DNA of 33,382 nucleotides from Stappia sp. (GCA_002722295.1 PBLF01000017.1:51467-84848), one strand, 5' to 3'. Counted from the stretch's first letter, positions 24,463-31,554 are shown. Notes: a model not told the origin generated them from the sequence alone. A program made the numbers and translations.

Positions 24463-24871
24463 CGGGATCACCTCCGTCCAGCACCTCCGCGAGCCAGCCG
24501 TCGGTATAGGTCCAGGCGACGGTTTCCCCGGTGGCCAGGTCAAGAACATGTGCACCTCCGCCGAAGCCGTCGACGCGCGGCTTCGAGCAGGTGTTGGCGT
24601 ACTGAAAGCCCCAGCGGCCGGTGAGACCGAATGCTGCGGCGCAGCGTTTGACGAATTGGACGACGTGCTCGGGATCTCCGGTGACGTCATCGCGCATCCA
24701 GAGCTGTGTGCCGCCATGTTCGGGCTGGATCGAGAGGAGGAAGCTGTCCGAAGGCGGCTCTTCCGAAGCGCCTTCTTCGGAAAGCTGGTTGTAGAGATCG
24801 AGGGCATGAGCGGCGTTGTCGGGCGTGCCGACATCGAGCAGGCAGGAGAAATGAGTGAAATAGTCGGCCAT
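24455..24871 (-). CDS. Unrecognised 138-residue element protein
   Basis: This acidic, soluble protein (MADYFTHFSCLLDVGTPDNA to LAEVLDGGDPDA) is not one I recognise. Visible features are a helix-forming start with ALDLYNQLSEEG, a strand segment SFLLSIQPEHGGTQLWMRDD and a glycine-rich GFGGGAHVLDLATGET stretch. The ATG at 24871 has an AGGAG box six bases upstream. It lies 22 bases downstream of a terminator-like hairpin and overlaps the next gene by eight bases. Small acidic proteins on mobile elements can be anti-restriction or anti-defence factors, but this is only a thought prompted by the neighbourhood. Confidence 0.8.
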   Translation of the reverse strand: MADYFTHFSCLLDVGTPDNAAHALDLYNQLSEEGASEEPPSDSFLLSIQPEHGGTQLWMRDDVTGDPEHVVQFVKRCAAAFGLTGRWGFQYANTCSKPRVDGFGGGAHVLDLATGETVAWTYTDGWLAEVLDGGDPDA

Positions 24872-24892
24872 GACAGGCTCCTGTAACGACAA

Positions 24893-24913
24893 AGCCCGGC
24901 GCGAGGCCGGGCT
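24893..24913 (-). terminator. Hairpin terminator or attenuator between the 185- and 138-residue genes
   Basis: An 8-bp perfect stem (AGCCCGGC at 24893-24900, GCCGGGCT at 24906-24913) with a five-base loop is followed on the minus strand by TTTGTC. It lies 21 bases past the stop of the upstream gene and just before the ribosome site of the next. Almost the same hairpin occurs at 26547-26566 in the equivalent position. Confidence 0.65.
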
Positions 24914-24934
24914 GATTGAAGAAAGAAAAAGGGA

Positions 24935-25492
24935 TCAGGCTGCTTGCGGAAGCCAGAGCAGCTCAGCGGCAGTCTCGCGCCAAAGCGGATCGACCAGCCG
25001 GGCTTCCAGCAGTGCCGCCCGGAACCGCAAGGCGCGGGCCAGAGCATGTTCGTCCCGCCCAGATGCAGCGAATGCCAAGCCGCGCTGCCGGCTGGCCTCG
25101 ATGACTATGCGTCGTGCCTCGCCGTCGCTGGCAACCGGCTGCTTCCAGTGAATGATCCCGGCACGGATTTCACCGGCGAGGACCAGGCCGAGCGCGCTGT
25201 CCTGAATGACAATCAGGTGCGGCTCGAAGCACAACCTGGTGTCGTCGCCAAGGCCGATATCACCACGCGAAACGCAGAGCCCGGCAAGAGCGATGGCACC
25301 TTCCGGCGATGCAGCCTCGCCGAGCAAGATGCTGCGGTCGCGATAATCGGCATCCGTGGCTCCGGCATAGCTGACGGCGCCAAGGCAGGAAATGCGCAAT
25401 GGCAACTTCTGCGCCCACTGACATTCGGGCAGCACCCGATCTGCAAGAATCCGCCCGATCGGGGCGAAGGCGGATTGGCTGGTATGGTTCAT
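24935..25492 (-). CDS. Unrecognised 185-residue protein with a structured leader
   Basis: This protein runs from MNHTSQSAFAPIGRILAD to ETAAELLWLPQAA. It has alternating strands and helices (LILIQ-like HLIVIQDSALGLVLAGEIRAGIIHW near 105-130) and a helical C-terminus rich in alanine, leucine and arginine (DEHALARALRFRAALLEARLVDPLW). I do not recognise a domain. The ATG at 25492 is preceded by GGAG at the foot of a stem-loop that also precedes the ParB-like and ardC genes, so it probably belongs to the same regulatory group. A hairpin terminator follows it. Confidence 0.8.
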   Translation of the reverse strand: MNHTSQSAFAPIGRILADRVLPECQWAQKLPLRISCLGAVSYAGATDADYRDRSILLGEAASPEGAIALAGLCVSRGDIGLGDDTRLCFEPHLIVIQDSALGLVLAGEIRAGIIHWKQPVASDGEARRIVIEASRQRGLAFAASGRDEHALARALRFRAALLEARLVDPLWRETAAELLWLPQAA

Positions 25493-25499
25493 CTGGATC

Positions 25500-25585
25500 G
25501 CTCCGCGACGGGCGCCGAGAGCCTTTCTCTCCGCATCCAACCCGTCACGGCCAAAGGCCCGACCTCTTCCTCTCATCTGCCGAAG
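25500..25585 (-). promoter_or_regulatory. Structured leader, copy 3
   Basis: Outer arms GCGACGGG at 25505-25512 and CCCGTCAC at 25541-25548 pair in the transcript with one G-U wobble. Inner arms GAGAG at 25517-25521 and CTCTC at 25527-25531 form a second stem. The GGAG ribosome site abuts the outer stem, 12 bases from its foot to the start codon at 25492. A purine-rich block (ATGAGAGGAAGAGG) lies upstream, as in the other copies. Confidence 0.65.
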
Positions 25586-25680
25586 GCGTCCGCTTCCGGC
25601 GATGGACCGACCATTGCATGGCGGAAGGCCCGGATGCGTCCTGCGCGTTCCGAGCGGCGGGAATGAGGCGCTTTCGTGCC

Positions 25681-25845
25681 TCAGCTCCATGGGTCGAGTT
25701 CCAGTTCCACCATCTCGTCGTCACCATCGAATTCGTTGGCGGGCATGGCGCCGTGGGTTCCGTCCCCGGCCTGGAACACGACGATCGGGACCATCAGCGT
25801 GGTGGCGAGGCTGGCGGCGAAGGCGGTGGCATCTGCGTAGGACAT
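25681..25845 (-). CDS. Small acidic protein (54 residues), unrecognised
   Basis: This short gene encodes MSYADATAFAASLATTLMVP, then VVFQAGDGTHGAMPANEFDGDDEMVELELDPWS. The C-terminal 20 residues are strongly acidic. The ATG at 25845 has an AGGAG box eight bases upstream and is preceded by a UGG-loop hairpin resembling the one before ssb, which supports it as a real gene despite its size. Function is unknown. Confidence 0.65.
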   Translation of the reverse strand: MSYADATAFAASLATTLMVPIVVFQAGDGTHGAMPANEFDGDDEMVELELDPWS

Positions 25846-26221
25846 GGGTTCTGGCTCCTGTCTTTGGGAGGCGGGGGACCATCCCCCGCGCGACAGGCGC
25901 CCGAAGTGTCTGACCGGATCTGCAATCACCCGAGGGCGTTCGGACTTCCTCCGAATCCCCGAGGGCGGCACGCTCGCGTAAGCCGACCCCGCTGGGGTTG
26001 ATTGACGAAGAGACGGATCGGACCAAGGTTTGCGAATGGAAGCGGGGGTGGTTCATCGCATCTGACAGGTGTCGGATACCCGTCGCAGAAGCTCTGCCAC
26101 GCCAGCCTCTCCTCCTTGCCGGTCTCAACCGGACCGGTGTTTCTGGCCGGGGAAACCATCTCCACCGGCTATCGCAATGACGGCGGATGCTGATGAAACC
26201 GAAACTCGACCGAGCTGATGG
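25846..26221 (-). promoter_or_regulatory. Intergenic region with the UGG-loop hairpin leader
   Basis: This 376-base stretch has no gene that I can support. Near the 54-residue gene is a perfect 8-bp hairpin, GCGGGGGA at 25871-25878 and TCCCCCGC at 25882-25889, with the same CCA loop (UGG in the transcript) as the ssb leader but a different stem. The rest, from about 25990 to 26221, holds a short open minus-strand frame (25926-26165) without ribosome site or recognisable protein. I see nothing else in it. Confidence 0.5.
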
Positions 26222-26527
26222 TCAACTCCAAAGCCCCTCGGCGATCTCACGGACGATCAGGGCGCGGGCCTTCAGCAGCAGGCTATCGCCACAGGTATCG
26301 ATATGGCCGTAAAACCGGGCGTGCCCACCATACCGGGTCCAGTCGGCATAATGGCAATATTCGCGGACATCGAACCGAAAGGCCCGCAAGTCCTTGGCCC
26401 AATGCGGCTTGGGCTCGACGACGACGGTGATACCGTCGCGCGTCTCCTCCCAAGGCAGCGACCGCTCCGCCGGGGGATTTTCGCGGTCGGCCCGAAAGAT
26501 GAAGTCGATGTCGATGTGGTCAGCCAT
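26222..26527 (-). CDS. Unrecognised 101-residue protein
   Basis: This soluble protein (MADHIDIDFIFRADRENPPAE to ALIVREIAEGLWS) has a tryptophan- and tyrosine-rich centre (FDVREYCHYADWTRYGGHARFYGHID) and a helical end. I do not recognise a family. The ATG at 26527 has a GGAGG five bases upstream (within GGAGGTCGTC). That ribosome site begins only a few bases after the T run of the parB terminator, so expression depends on read-through or on a promoter inside the hairpin region. Confidence 0.75.
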   Translation of the reverse strand: MADHIDIDFIFRADRENPPAERSLPWEETRDGITVVVEPKPHWAKDLRAFRFDVREYCHYADWTRYGGHARFYGHIDTCGDSLLLKARALIVREIAEGLWS

Positions 26528-26539
26528 GACGACCTCCAT

Positions 26540-26566
26540 AAAAAATGCCCGGCGCGACGGCCGGGC
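26540..26566 (-). terminator. Intrinsic terminator after the ParB-like gene, possible attenuator
   Basis: A perfect 7-bp stem (GCCCGGC at 26547-26553, GCCGGGC at 26560-26566) is followed on the minus strand by A and six T. It is the clearest rho-independent terminator in the element. It lies 45 bases past the parB-like stop and only a few bases before the GGAGG of the 101-residue gene. Confidence 0.8.
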
Positions 26567-26611
26567 GAGTTGAAAAATGATGCGGGGCGGTCCGCACCGC
26601 CCCCCAGAGGA

Positions 26612-28768
26612 TCATTCCGCAGCGACGAGGTGCTGCCGGGCTTCTTCGTCTTCAGCGGCCGCTTCCTCGTCGTCACCGTCACCGGCGAGGAAGGCGGGCA
26701 AAGCCTCGACCTCGCCATCGGTGTCGGTGGACGCATCACCATCGAGATCGACCAGGCGCAGCGGTTCGGGCAGCCAGCCGGTGTCGGCCAAGAGGCGCTC
26801 GGCTTCTTTGGCCATGTCGCCCTTTTTCAGATGGTCGATGAGTTGGGCTGCCCGTTCGCCAGCGCCCTCACGGACCGCCGCGAGAATCTGGGGCTTGGTC
26901 ACGCGACCGAGATAGTTCTCAACCGTGGGCCGCCATCCTGCATCGACCACCATGTCGAAGCCGGTGGCGCGGGCAATCCGATCGGCCCCGGCAAGGCGTC
27001 GGTCGAGGCCGTGTTGCGAGATGCCGGAGGCGCTGTGGATGTTCGGACGCTCGTAAACCGCATTGACGCCATAGCTGACGCAATGGGCGAGAAGCGCCAT
27101 GCGGCTCGCCTCATCAAGCGCAGCGATCCAGTCCCAAATCGCCGCTTCGTCGGAAGGCATATCGGCCTTCCAGGCGTCGAAGCGCTCGCCGATCGCCTTC
27201 ACCGTCGGGCTGTCGCTGAGATCCGCGCCCTGCGAGGGGAAGTAGCGTTGGCGCACGGAAACCTCAAGGCATCCGGTCGGCGCTGAGTAATGATAGCGCT
27301 CCATCACCATGCGGTGGAGCAGCGCCGTCATCGCAACGTGCGGATTGTTGGCGAGCGCCTCCTGAAGCGCGACGGTGCGATGGGCCGTCAGTTCGGCGAC
27401 CAGCCGTTCCGGCAGCGGCTTGATCCCATCGTCCTCATCGTCCTCTTCGGCTTCCACCGGCTGGCCGCCGACGGTGATGACGGCGCGTTGTACGTCACCG
27501 TCATTTCCGACGACGACGGCATTTTCGTTCTCACCGTCCCCGGCGTCGGTCGCCGGCTCGTCTTCGGGCCGGACATAGCCGCGCTCGATGACAGGCTCAC
27601 CGGCGCGGTCGATGCTGACGAAGACGCCGGCGCGGGCGATCTCGGCAGGATCATAGATGATGGGCCGCTTTTCAAAGTCATCCAGAGCGGCCTCGATCTC
27701 GCCCAGCCGCCGATCGATCTCCTCGGGCAGTTCGTCATGCTCGGAATATTCCGATTCCAGATCGTCGTACTCGTTGCGCAAAGCCTCACGAGCAGCGCGC
27801 TCTTCGTCGGTAAGATCGACGGTACTGCCGGTGATCTCGCGAAGGCCGTTGTCGTAGCCATAGGGATGGCTGGTATCGACAGCGATCCACTTCCAGCCTT
27901 CAGCCGCCACGTCATCGGCAACCGCCTTCAACTTTTCCGAGACCAGACGGTCGAGAAGCGCCACATCTTCGAGCCAGCCGCCATCGTCCTCCGAAAAGAG
28001 GTCGCGCAGCATCGTGCCGCCGGCCTGCTCATAGGCGTCCACGCCGACGAAGCGCACGCGCTTGTCATCGGTTGGAACAGTGGTCTCGGTCAGGAGCTGG
28101 CGGACCTGCCAGGGCTGGACATTGTAGGAGCGCTGGACAGCCTCCCAGACCTGTTCCTGGCGGGCATGGTCGGGATTGACGGTAAACGCCTCCAGCATCG
28201 CCAGCGGCATGCCATTGCGCGCATAGACTTCCAGAAGTGTCGGCGAGACCGAAGCCAGGCGCATGCGCTGCGTGATGTAGCGCGGCGTGGTGCGATAGGC
28301 GTCGGCGATCTCCTCCTTCGTCATGCCATCGTCCAACATGCGCTTGAACGCCCGGAATTGGTCGAGCGGATGCAGGCCGAGCCGCAGCATGTTTTCTGCG
28401 AGCGAGTCGTCGACGGCCGAGGTCTTGGCGTCGGCCTTCTTGACGAGGCAAGGAACGAGGCCATCGGCGGGAAAGCGTCCGGCGTCGACCAGCCGCCCGA
28501 TCGCCCGGAACCGGCGGCCGCCGGCCGGGGTCTCGAAATCGCCGGTCTCGTTGCCGTCGGCGTCGAGGATGGCGCGGACATTGATGCCCTGCACGATGTC
28601 CTCGCGACGGTCGATGTCGTGGGTGAGATCGTCGAGACCGGCCTCGACGTCGGTTTCGCGGACATTGCTGTCCGAGAGGCGGATGCGATTGAAGGGAATG
28701 TCGCGCGAGCGTGAGAAGACGATCATCGCGACGGCGGGCTTCTTCGGCTTCCTGGCAGCTTTGGCCAT
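26612..28768 (-). CDS. Large ParB/RepB/Spo0J-like protein
   Basis: This 718-residue protein has the ParB N-terminal domain (about residues 20-95, NVRETDVEAGLDDLTHDI to TPAGGRRFRAIGRLV, where GGRRFRA is the CTP-binding box) and the central HTH region (about 120-200, SLAENMLRLGLHPLDQFRAFKRML, MTKEEIADAYRTTPRYITQRMRLA). The C-terminal 480 residues go far beyond a standard 300-residue ParB and contain acidic stretches (EDDEDDGIKPLPERL, DGDDEEAAAEDEEA). Such large ParB-like proteins are common ICE genes and may act as DNA-binding regulators or nucleases and not in segregation. The ATG at 28768 follows GGAG at the foot of a structured leader; a clear terminator follows. Confidence 0.92.
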   Translation of the reverse strand: MAKAARKPKKPAVAMIVFSRSRDIPFNRIRLSDSNVRETDVEAGLDDLTHDIDRREDIVQGINVRAILDADGNETGDFETPAGGRRFRAIGRLVDAGRFPADGLVPCLVKKADAKTSAVDDSLAENMLRLGLHPLDQFRAFKRMLDDGMTKEEIADAYRTTPRYITQRMRLASVSPTLLEVYARNGMPLAMLEAFTVNPDHARQEQVWEAVQRSYNVQPWQVRQLLTETTVPTDDKRVRFVGVDAYEQAGGTMLRDLFSEDDGGWLEDVALLDRLVSEKLKAVADDVAAEGWKWIAVDTSHPYGYDNGLREITGSTVDLTDEERAAREALRNEYDDLESEYSEHDELPEEIDRRLGEIEAALDDFEKRPIIYDPAEIARAGVFVSIDRAGEPVIERGYVRPEDEPATDAGDGENENAVVVGNDGDVQRAVITVGGQPVEAEEDDEDDGIKPLPERLVAELTAHRTVALQEALANNPHVAMTALLHRMVMERYHYSAPTGCLEVSVRQRYFPSQGADLSDSPTVKAIGERFDAWKADMPSDEAAIWDWIAALDEASRMALLAHCVSYGVNAVYERPNIHSASGISQHGLDRRLAGADRIARATGFDMVVDAGWRPTVENYLGRVTKPQILAAVREGAGERAAQLIDHLKKGDMAKEAERLLADTGWLPEPLRLVDLDGDASTDTDGEVEALPAFLAGDGDDEEAAAEDEEARQHLVAAE

Positions 28769-28774
28769 GGTGGT

Positions 28775-28860
28775 TTCTCCGTGACGGGCGGCCGAGACCC
28801 TCTCTCGACCTTCCAACCCGTCACGAAATCCCCAGCCCCTCTCTCACTCTCAACCAGGAC
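28775..28860 (-). promoter_or_regulatory. Structured leader, copy 1, before the ParB-like gene
   Basis: Outer arms GTGACGGG at 28781-28788 and CCCGTCAC at 28817-28824 are perfectly complementary. Inner arms CGAGA at 28793-28797 and TCTCG at 28803-28807 form a second stem. In the transcript the outer stem is followed at once by GGAG and, 12 bases from its foot, by the start codon. Upstream is TTGAGAGTGAGAGAGGGG, which recurs in part before ardC. Confidence 0.7.
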
Positions 28861-28872
28861 GCAGGTGCGACA

Positions 28873-29214
28873 CTACCAGCCGTAGCGCTGCGGTCGCTCC
28901 GCATTCACCCGGTATTTCCGGCGCAGCGTGAGGATCGCCGCCTCCTGCCGGTCGATCTTCCGCCGGAGCCGGTCAAGATCCGGCCCCACGACTGCCATGA
29001 GGCGATCCAGCACTCGCCGGTATTCCGCTTCGTCGGCGCCTGTCCAGCGGCTCATACGCCGGTGGTAGTGCCGGGATTTCGGGCGCAGACGAATCGTCTC
29101 GCCCTCGGCGCGATTGCTCAGTGCGCGTTCGGCAAGCGCGAGATTGCGCCGCGCATCCGCAAGTGCGTCCTCCATGCGCGCCAGCAGCAAGCGCAAACGA
29201 TCAGGAGGCATCAT
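28873..29214 (-). CDS. Unrecognised coiled-coil-like protein (113 residues)
   Basis: This protein is highly charged and almost all helical: MPPDRLRLLLARMEDALADA and RRNLALAERALSNRAEGETI, then a break and ADEAEYRRVLDRLMAVVGPD, LDRLRRKIDRQEAAILTLRRK. Heptad-like leucine spacing suggests an antiparallel coiled coil. The ATG is at 29214, with a second at 29211, and a G-rich sequence upstream. It is on the element strand between the DUF2958 gene and the ParB-like leader. I recognise no family and no catalytic residue. Confidence 0.75.
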   Translation of the reverse strand: MMPPDRLRLLLARMEDALADARRNLALAERALSNRAEGETIRLRPKSRHYHRRMSRWTGADEAEYRRVLDRLMAVVGPDLDRLRRKIDRQEAAILTLRRKYRVNAERPQRYGW

Positions 29215-29269
29215 CGCGTGGCCCCCCCGTCGTCAGGCGGGTTAGATCTATGCCGGCGGCGGAAGCACA

Positions 29270-29641
29270 TCAGGCGCCCTCCCGCCGTGTACGCGCCGCG
29301 GCATAGATGATCCGTTCGGCGCTCCGGATGCTGCCGGCTTCCCGTGCAGCCTCGGCCCAGACTGAAATCGGAAAGTCGCCGGAAAAGAAAATGTCGCGCT
29401 CGATGCCAAGTCCGAAAGGCAGACGCACCGAGGCTATCTCCTCGAGCGAGAAATAGCCAAGCTCCGGCTCGCCAAGATCGGCGAGGCCAAAGAGGATGTC
29501 GCCGTCGGCATCAAGTTCGGTCGCCAGCCAGACGCCAGCGCCAAGTGGGTTGAAGAATTTGACGACCGGCACATGATCTGTGTCGCGCTGGCGGCCATTG
29601 GCGAGAAGCTGCGCACGCAGCTCGTCCGTCAGGAGGATCAT
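29270..29641 (-). CDS. DUF2958 family protein
   Basis: This 123-residue protein matches DUF2958 throughout: MILLTDELRAQLLANGRQRD, HVPVVKFFNPLGAGVWLATELD, DILFGLADLGEPELGYFSLEE and RLPFGLGIERDIFFSGDFPISVWAE. The family is widespread on alphaproteobacterial mobile elements and nearly always lies beside an ArdC-like gene, as here. Its start overlaps the ardC stop (ATGA), so the pair is coupled. Function is unknown; the constant link suggests a part in the antirestriction module. Confidence 0.93.
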   Translation of the reverse strand: MILLTDELRAQLLANGRQRDTDHVPVVKFFNPLGAGVWLATELDADGDILFGLADLGEPELGYFSLEEIASVRLPFGLGIERDIFFSGDFPISVWAEAAREAGSIRSAERIIYAAARTRREGA

Positions 29642-30600
29642 GCCGCCCTCCTATCGATGGCGGTCTCGGGCGTGGCAGGCTGCTGCTCGTCCTCCGGCAG
29701 GAAGGACAGCAGCCAGTCGGCCGCCTTGCTCGCCTGCGAGGCGGCACGTACGATGGCGCGGGAATCTTCGCGAAGCACTTCAAGCCACGCCCCGATATAA
29801 TCCGCGTGGCGCACGGTCGGCACAATACCGAGTGCAGCGCAACTGTACGCCGCGATCAGTTCGGCTGTGATTTCTTCGACCGAATAGAGCTTGGTCCCAA
29901 ACGAGCCGGACAGGTCACGGTTCAGTCGGCTGTGATGGCCGCTGGCATGACCGAGTTCGTGCAGAGCCGTCCGGTGCCAGTTAATCGGCTCGAAATACGC
30001 CTGCGGCGGCGGGACCATCACATAGTCCTGGGACGGGACGTAGAAGGCCCGGTTGCCGCCGATGCGGAAGTCGACGCCCGTCGCCCTGATCAGCGCCTCG
30101 ACCCTCGGCTCGATCAGGCCGGGCGGTGGCGGCGGTGCGACCGTCGCGATGTCGGCGGGCAGCCCGTCGCACTGCGCCACGTTGAATACCGTGTACCGCT
30201 TCAGAAACGGGATGGCATGGGCCTCGTCGCCGGTCTCGCGGGCACGACGCTTCTCGTCTTCCGGGGTGAAGCGGTCGGCATAGACGACTGTGGTGCCGCG
30301 CTCGCTTTTGCGGACATTGCCCCCAAGCGAGAGGGCCTGACGAAATGTGAGCCAGCCCTGGCTGGGAAAGCCGTGCTCAATGACGGCGCCCCAAAGGATG
30401 AGCACGTTGATACCGCTGTAGCTGCGGGAGGTCGTGGCGTTTTTTGGCAGGCCGAGCGGCGCCCTGGCGGCCGACGTACCCCAGGGCTGCACCCACGGCA
30501 CGCGACCGGCTTCCAGCTCGGCGATGATTTTGGTGGTGATCTCGTCATAAAGGTTCGCCCGATCCGAGCCGGTGCGAACGCCGCGATCATGTCTGGACAT
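29638..30600 (-). CDS. ardC: ArdC-like antirestriction protein with zincin metallopeptidase domain
   Basis: This 320-residue protein has the ArdC N-terminal single-stranded DNA-binding domain (about 15-145: LYDEITTKIIAELEAGRVPW, SYSGINVLILW, GWLTFRQALSLGGNVRKSERGT) and a zincin-like C-terminal domain with the metal site HELGHASGH near residue 216. ArdC proteins coat or protect incoming single-stranded DNA from restriction after conjugation. The ATG at 30600 follows GGAG at the foot of a structured leader shared with the ParB-like gene. It is coupled to DUF2958 downstream. All key residues are present. Confidence 0.95.
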   Translation of the reverse strand: MSRHDRGVRTGSDRANLYDEITTKIIAELEAGRVPWVQPWGTSAARAPLGLPKNATTSRSYSGINVLILWGAVIEHGFPSQGWLTFRQALSLGGNVRKSERGTTVVYADRFTPEDEKRRARETGDEAHAIPFLKRYTVFNVAQCDGLPADIATVAPPPPPGLIEPRVEALIRATGVDFRIGGNRAFYVPSQDYVMVPPPQAYFEPINWHRTALHELGHASGHHSRLNRDLSGSFGTKLYSVEEITAELIAAYSCAALGIVPTVRHADYIGAWLEVLREDSRAIVRAASQASKAADWLLSFLPEDEQQPATPETAIDRRAA

Positions 30601-30604
30601 TGCG

Positions 30605-30700
30605 GTTCTCCGCGACGGGCGCCGGAAGACTCTCCTCCGGCCCTCAACCCGTCACGGCAAACCCGTCCGCACTCTCAACTCTATCGGCGATTGACCTGGG
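30605..30700 (-). promoter_or_regulatory. Structured leader, copy 2, before ardC
   Basis: Outer arms GCGACGGG at 30612-30619 and CCCGTCAC at 30648-30655 pair with one G-U wobble. Inner arms CCGGA at 30622-30626 and TCCGG at 30636-30640 form a stem whose sequence differs from that of copy 1 yet still pairs. GGAG abuts the outer stem and the start codon follows 11 bases from its foot. The upstream TTGAGAGTG block is shared with copy 1. Confidence 0.7.
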
Positions 30701-30812
30701 GACGGGCAGCGTCCCGCTCACAATGTTGAGCGTGAGCACCGGCAAACTCGCAGCCTGTCGCACTATCACATTAGGTAAGAACCGCAGGTGGCCAAGACCC
30801 GCCCGCGTTTCT

Positions 30813-31244
30813 TCAGATCGTTGGGCCGCGCATCGGATTGATGATCTCGACGTTGGTGAAGTCCTTTTCATTGTCGGTGACGACGACGCATCCATTGGCT
30901 TCGGCAATGGCAGCGATGATGGTGTCGAGTGCACTTCTCGGCCGGCCGCCAGCTTTCCCGTCGGTCATCAAGCGCGCCCAGATCAGGGCGGCGGGCTCGT
31001 CGAAGGACAGAACGCGGCCGGCGAACAGCGCCTGCGGACCCTCGGGGCCGCCGAACCAGTCTTCCAGATCGTTGCGTCTCTTGCCTACCGGCTTTTCGAG
31101 AATGCTGCGCCGGATTTTCGCGACGGTCAGCGACGCGATGTAGAGGTCGTCGTCATTCTGATCGGCCATCCACGCGAGGAGCGATTCCGATGGTGACGGC
31201 TTGGTGACGTTGCTGATGACGTTGGTGTCGAGCAGATATCGCAT
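30813..31244 (-). CDS. PIN-domain toxin with a replaced catalytic glutamate
   Basis: This 143-residue protein is a VapC-like PIN protein: D6 in LLDTN, D107 in ALDTIIAAIA and D128 in VTDNEKDF are in place. The second acidic position, normally Glu in a TVAEIRRGI-type motif, is K43 here (LTVAKIRRSIL, codon AAA), a change that a single G-to-A mutation could cause. That residue helps bind the catalytic metal, so the toxin is probably weak or inactive. The ATG at 31244 overlaps the antitoxin stop (ATGA); an earlier TTG three bases upstream is less likely. It is among the last genes before the chromosomal tRNA. Confidence 0.9.
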   Translation of the reverse strand: MRYLLDTNVISNVTKPSPSESLLAWMADQNDDDLYIASLTVAKIRRSILEKPVGKRRNDLEDWFGGPEGPQALFAGRVLSFDEPAALIWARLMTDGKAGGRPRSALDTIIAAIAEANGCVVVTDNEKDFTNVEIINPMRGPTI

Positions 31245-31543
31245 CAAATGTCGGTATCCCGCCCAGCCTCGTGGGAGCGCATGAGATCGAGGTCGGCCCC
31301 GACGAGCGGGGACCGGCGCAGCGCGGCGAGGATGCCGCCTTTCCTAGATTCGTCACCGGCCATACTCTTGCTGACGGCAGTACGGAGCCGCGAGGCTTCG
31401 GGCGTGTCCTCGGTAAGACGTTTGGCGAGTGAGCGGATGAGGTCGCGATCGGAGTCACGGCCAAGCACCTCGAAGCGCACAAGGCCCTTCTCACTGAGGC
31501 GAGAGCGATAGTTTTGAATTGCACGGCGCTGCGAGCTTCCCAA
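31244..31543 (-). CDS. Antitoxin partner of the PIN toxin
   Basis: This 99-residue protein has the pattern of small antitoxins coupled to VapC in Rhizobiales: QRRAIQNYRSRLSEKGLVRF, EVLGRDSDRDLIRSLAKRLTEDTPEASRLR and KKGGI-like RKGGILAALRRSPLVGADLDL. The N-terminal part probably forms a ribbon-helix-helix DNA-binding domain. I chose TTG at 31543 because it fits the known family start (GSSQRRAI), has a GGAG box eight bases upstream, and lies just after a good promoter. Upstream ATG extensions run through that promoter. Its TGA overlaps the toxin start. It is the last gene that belongs to the element. Confidence 0.85.
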   Translation of the reverse strand: MGSSQRRAIQNYRSRLSEKGLVRFEVLGRDSDRDLIRSLAKRLTEDTPEASRLRTAVSKSMAGDESRKGGILAALRRSPLVGADLDLMRSHEAGRDTDI

Positions 31544-31554
31544 GGTTGATCTCC

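Noticed and set aside
25926..26165. A 79-codon minus-strand frame upstream of the 54-residue gene
   Set aside because: It runs through a leader region, has no ribosome site and no family resemblance.
27290..28714. A 474-codon plus-strand frame antisense to the ParB-like gene
   Set aside because: Its composition is a shadow of the ParB-like coding sequence and it lacks start signals.
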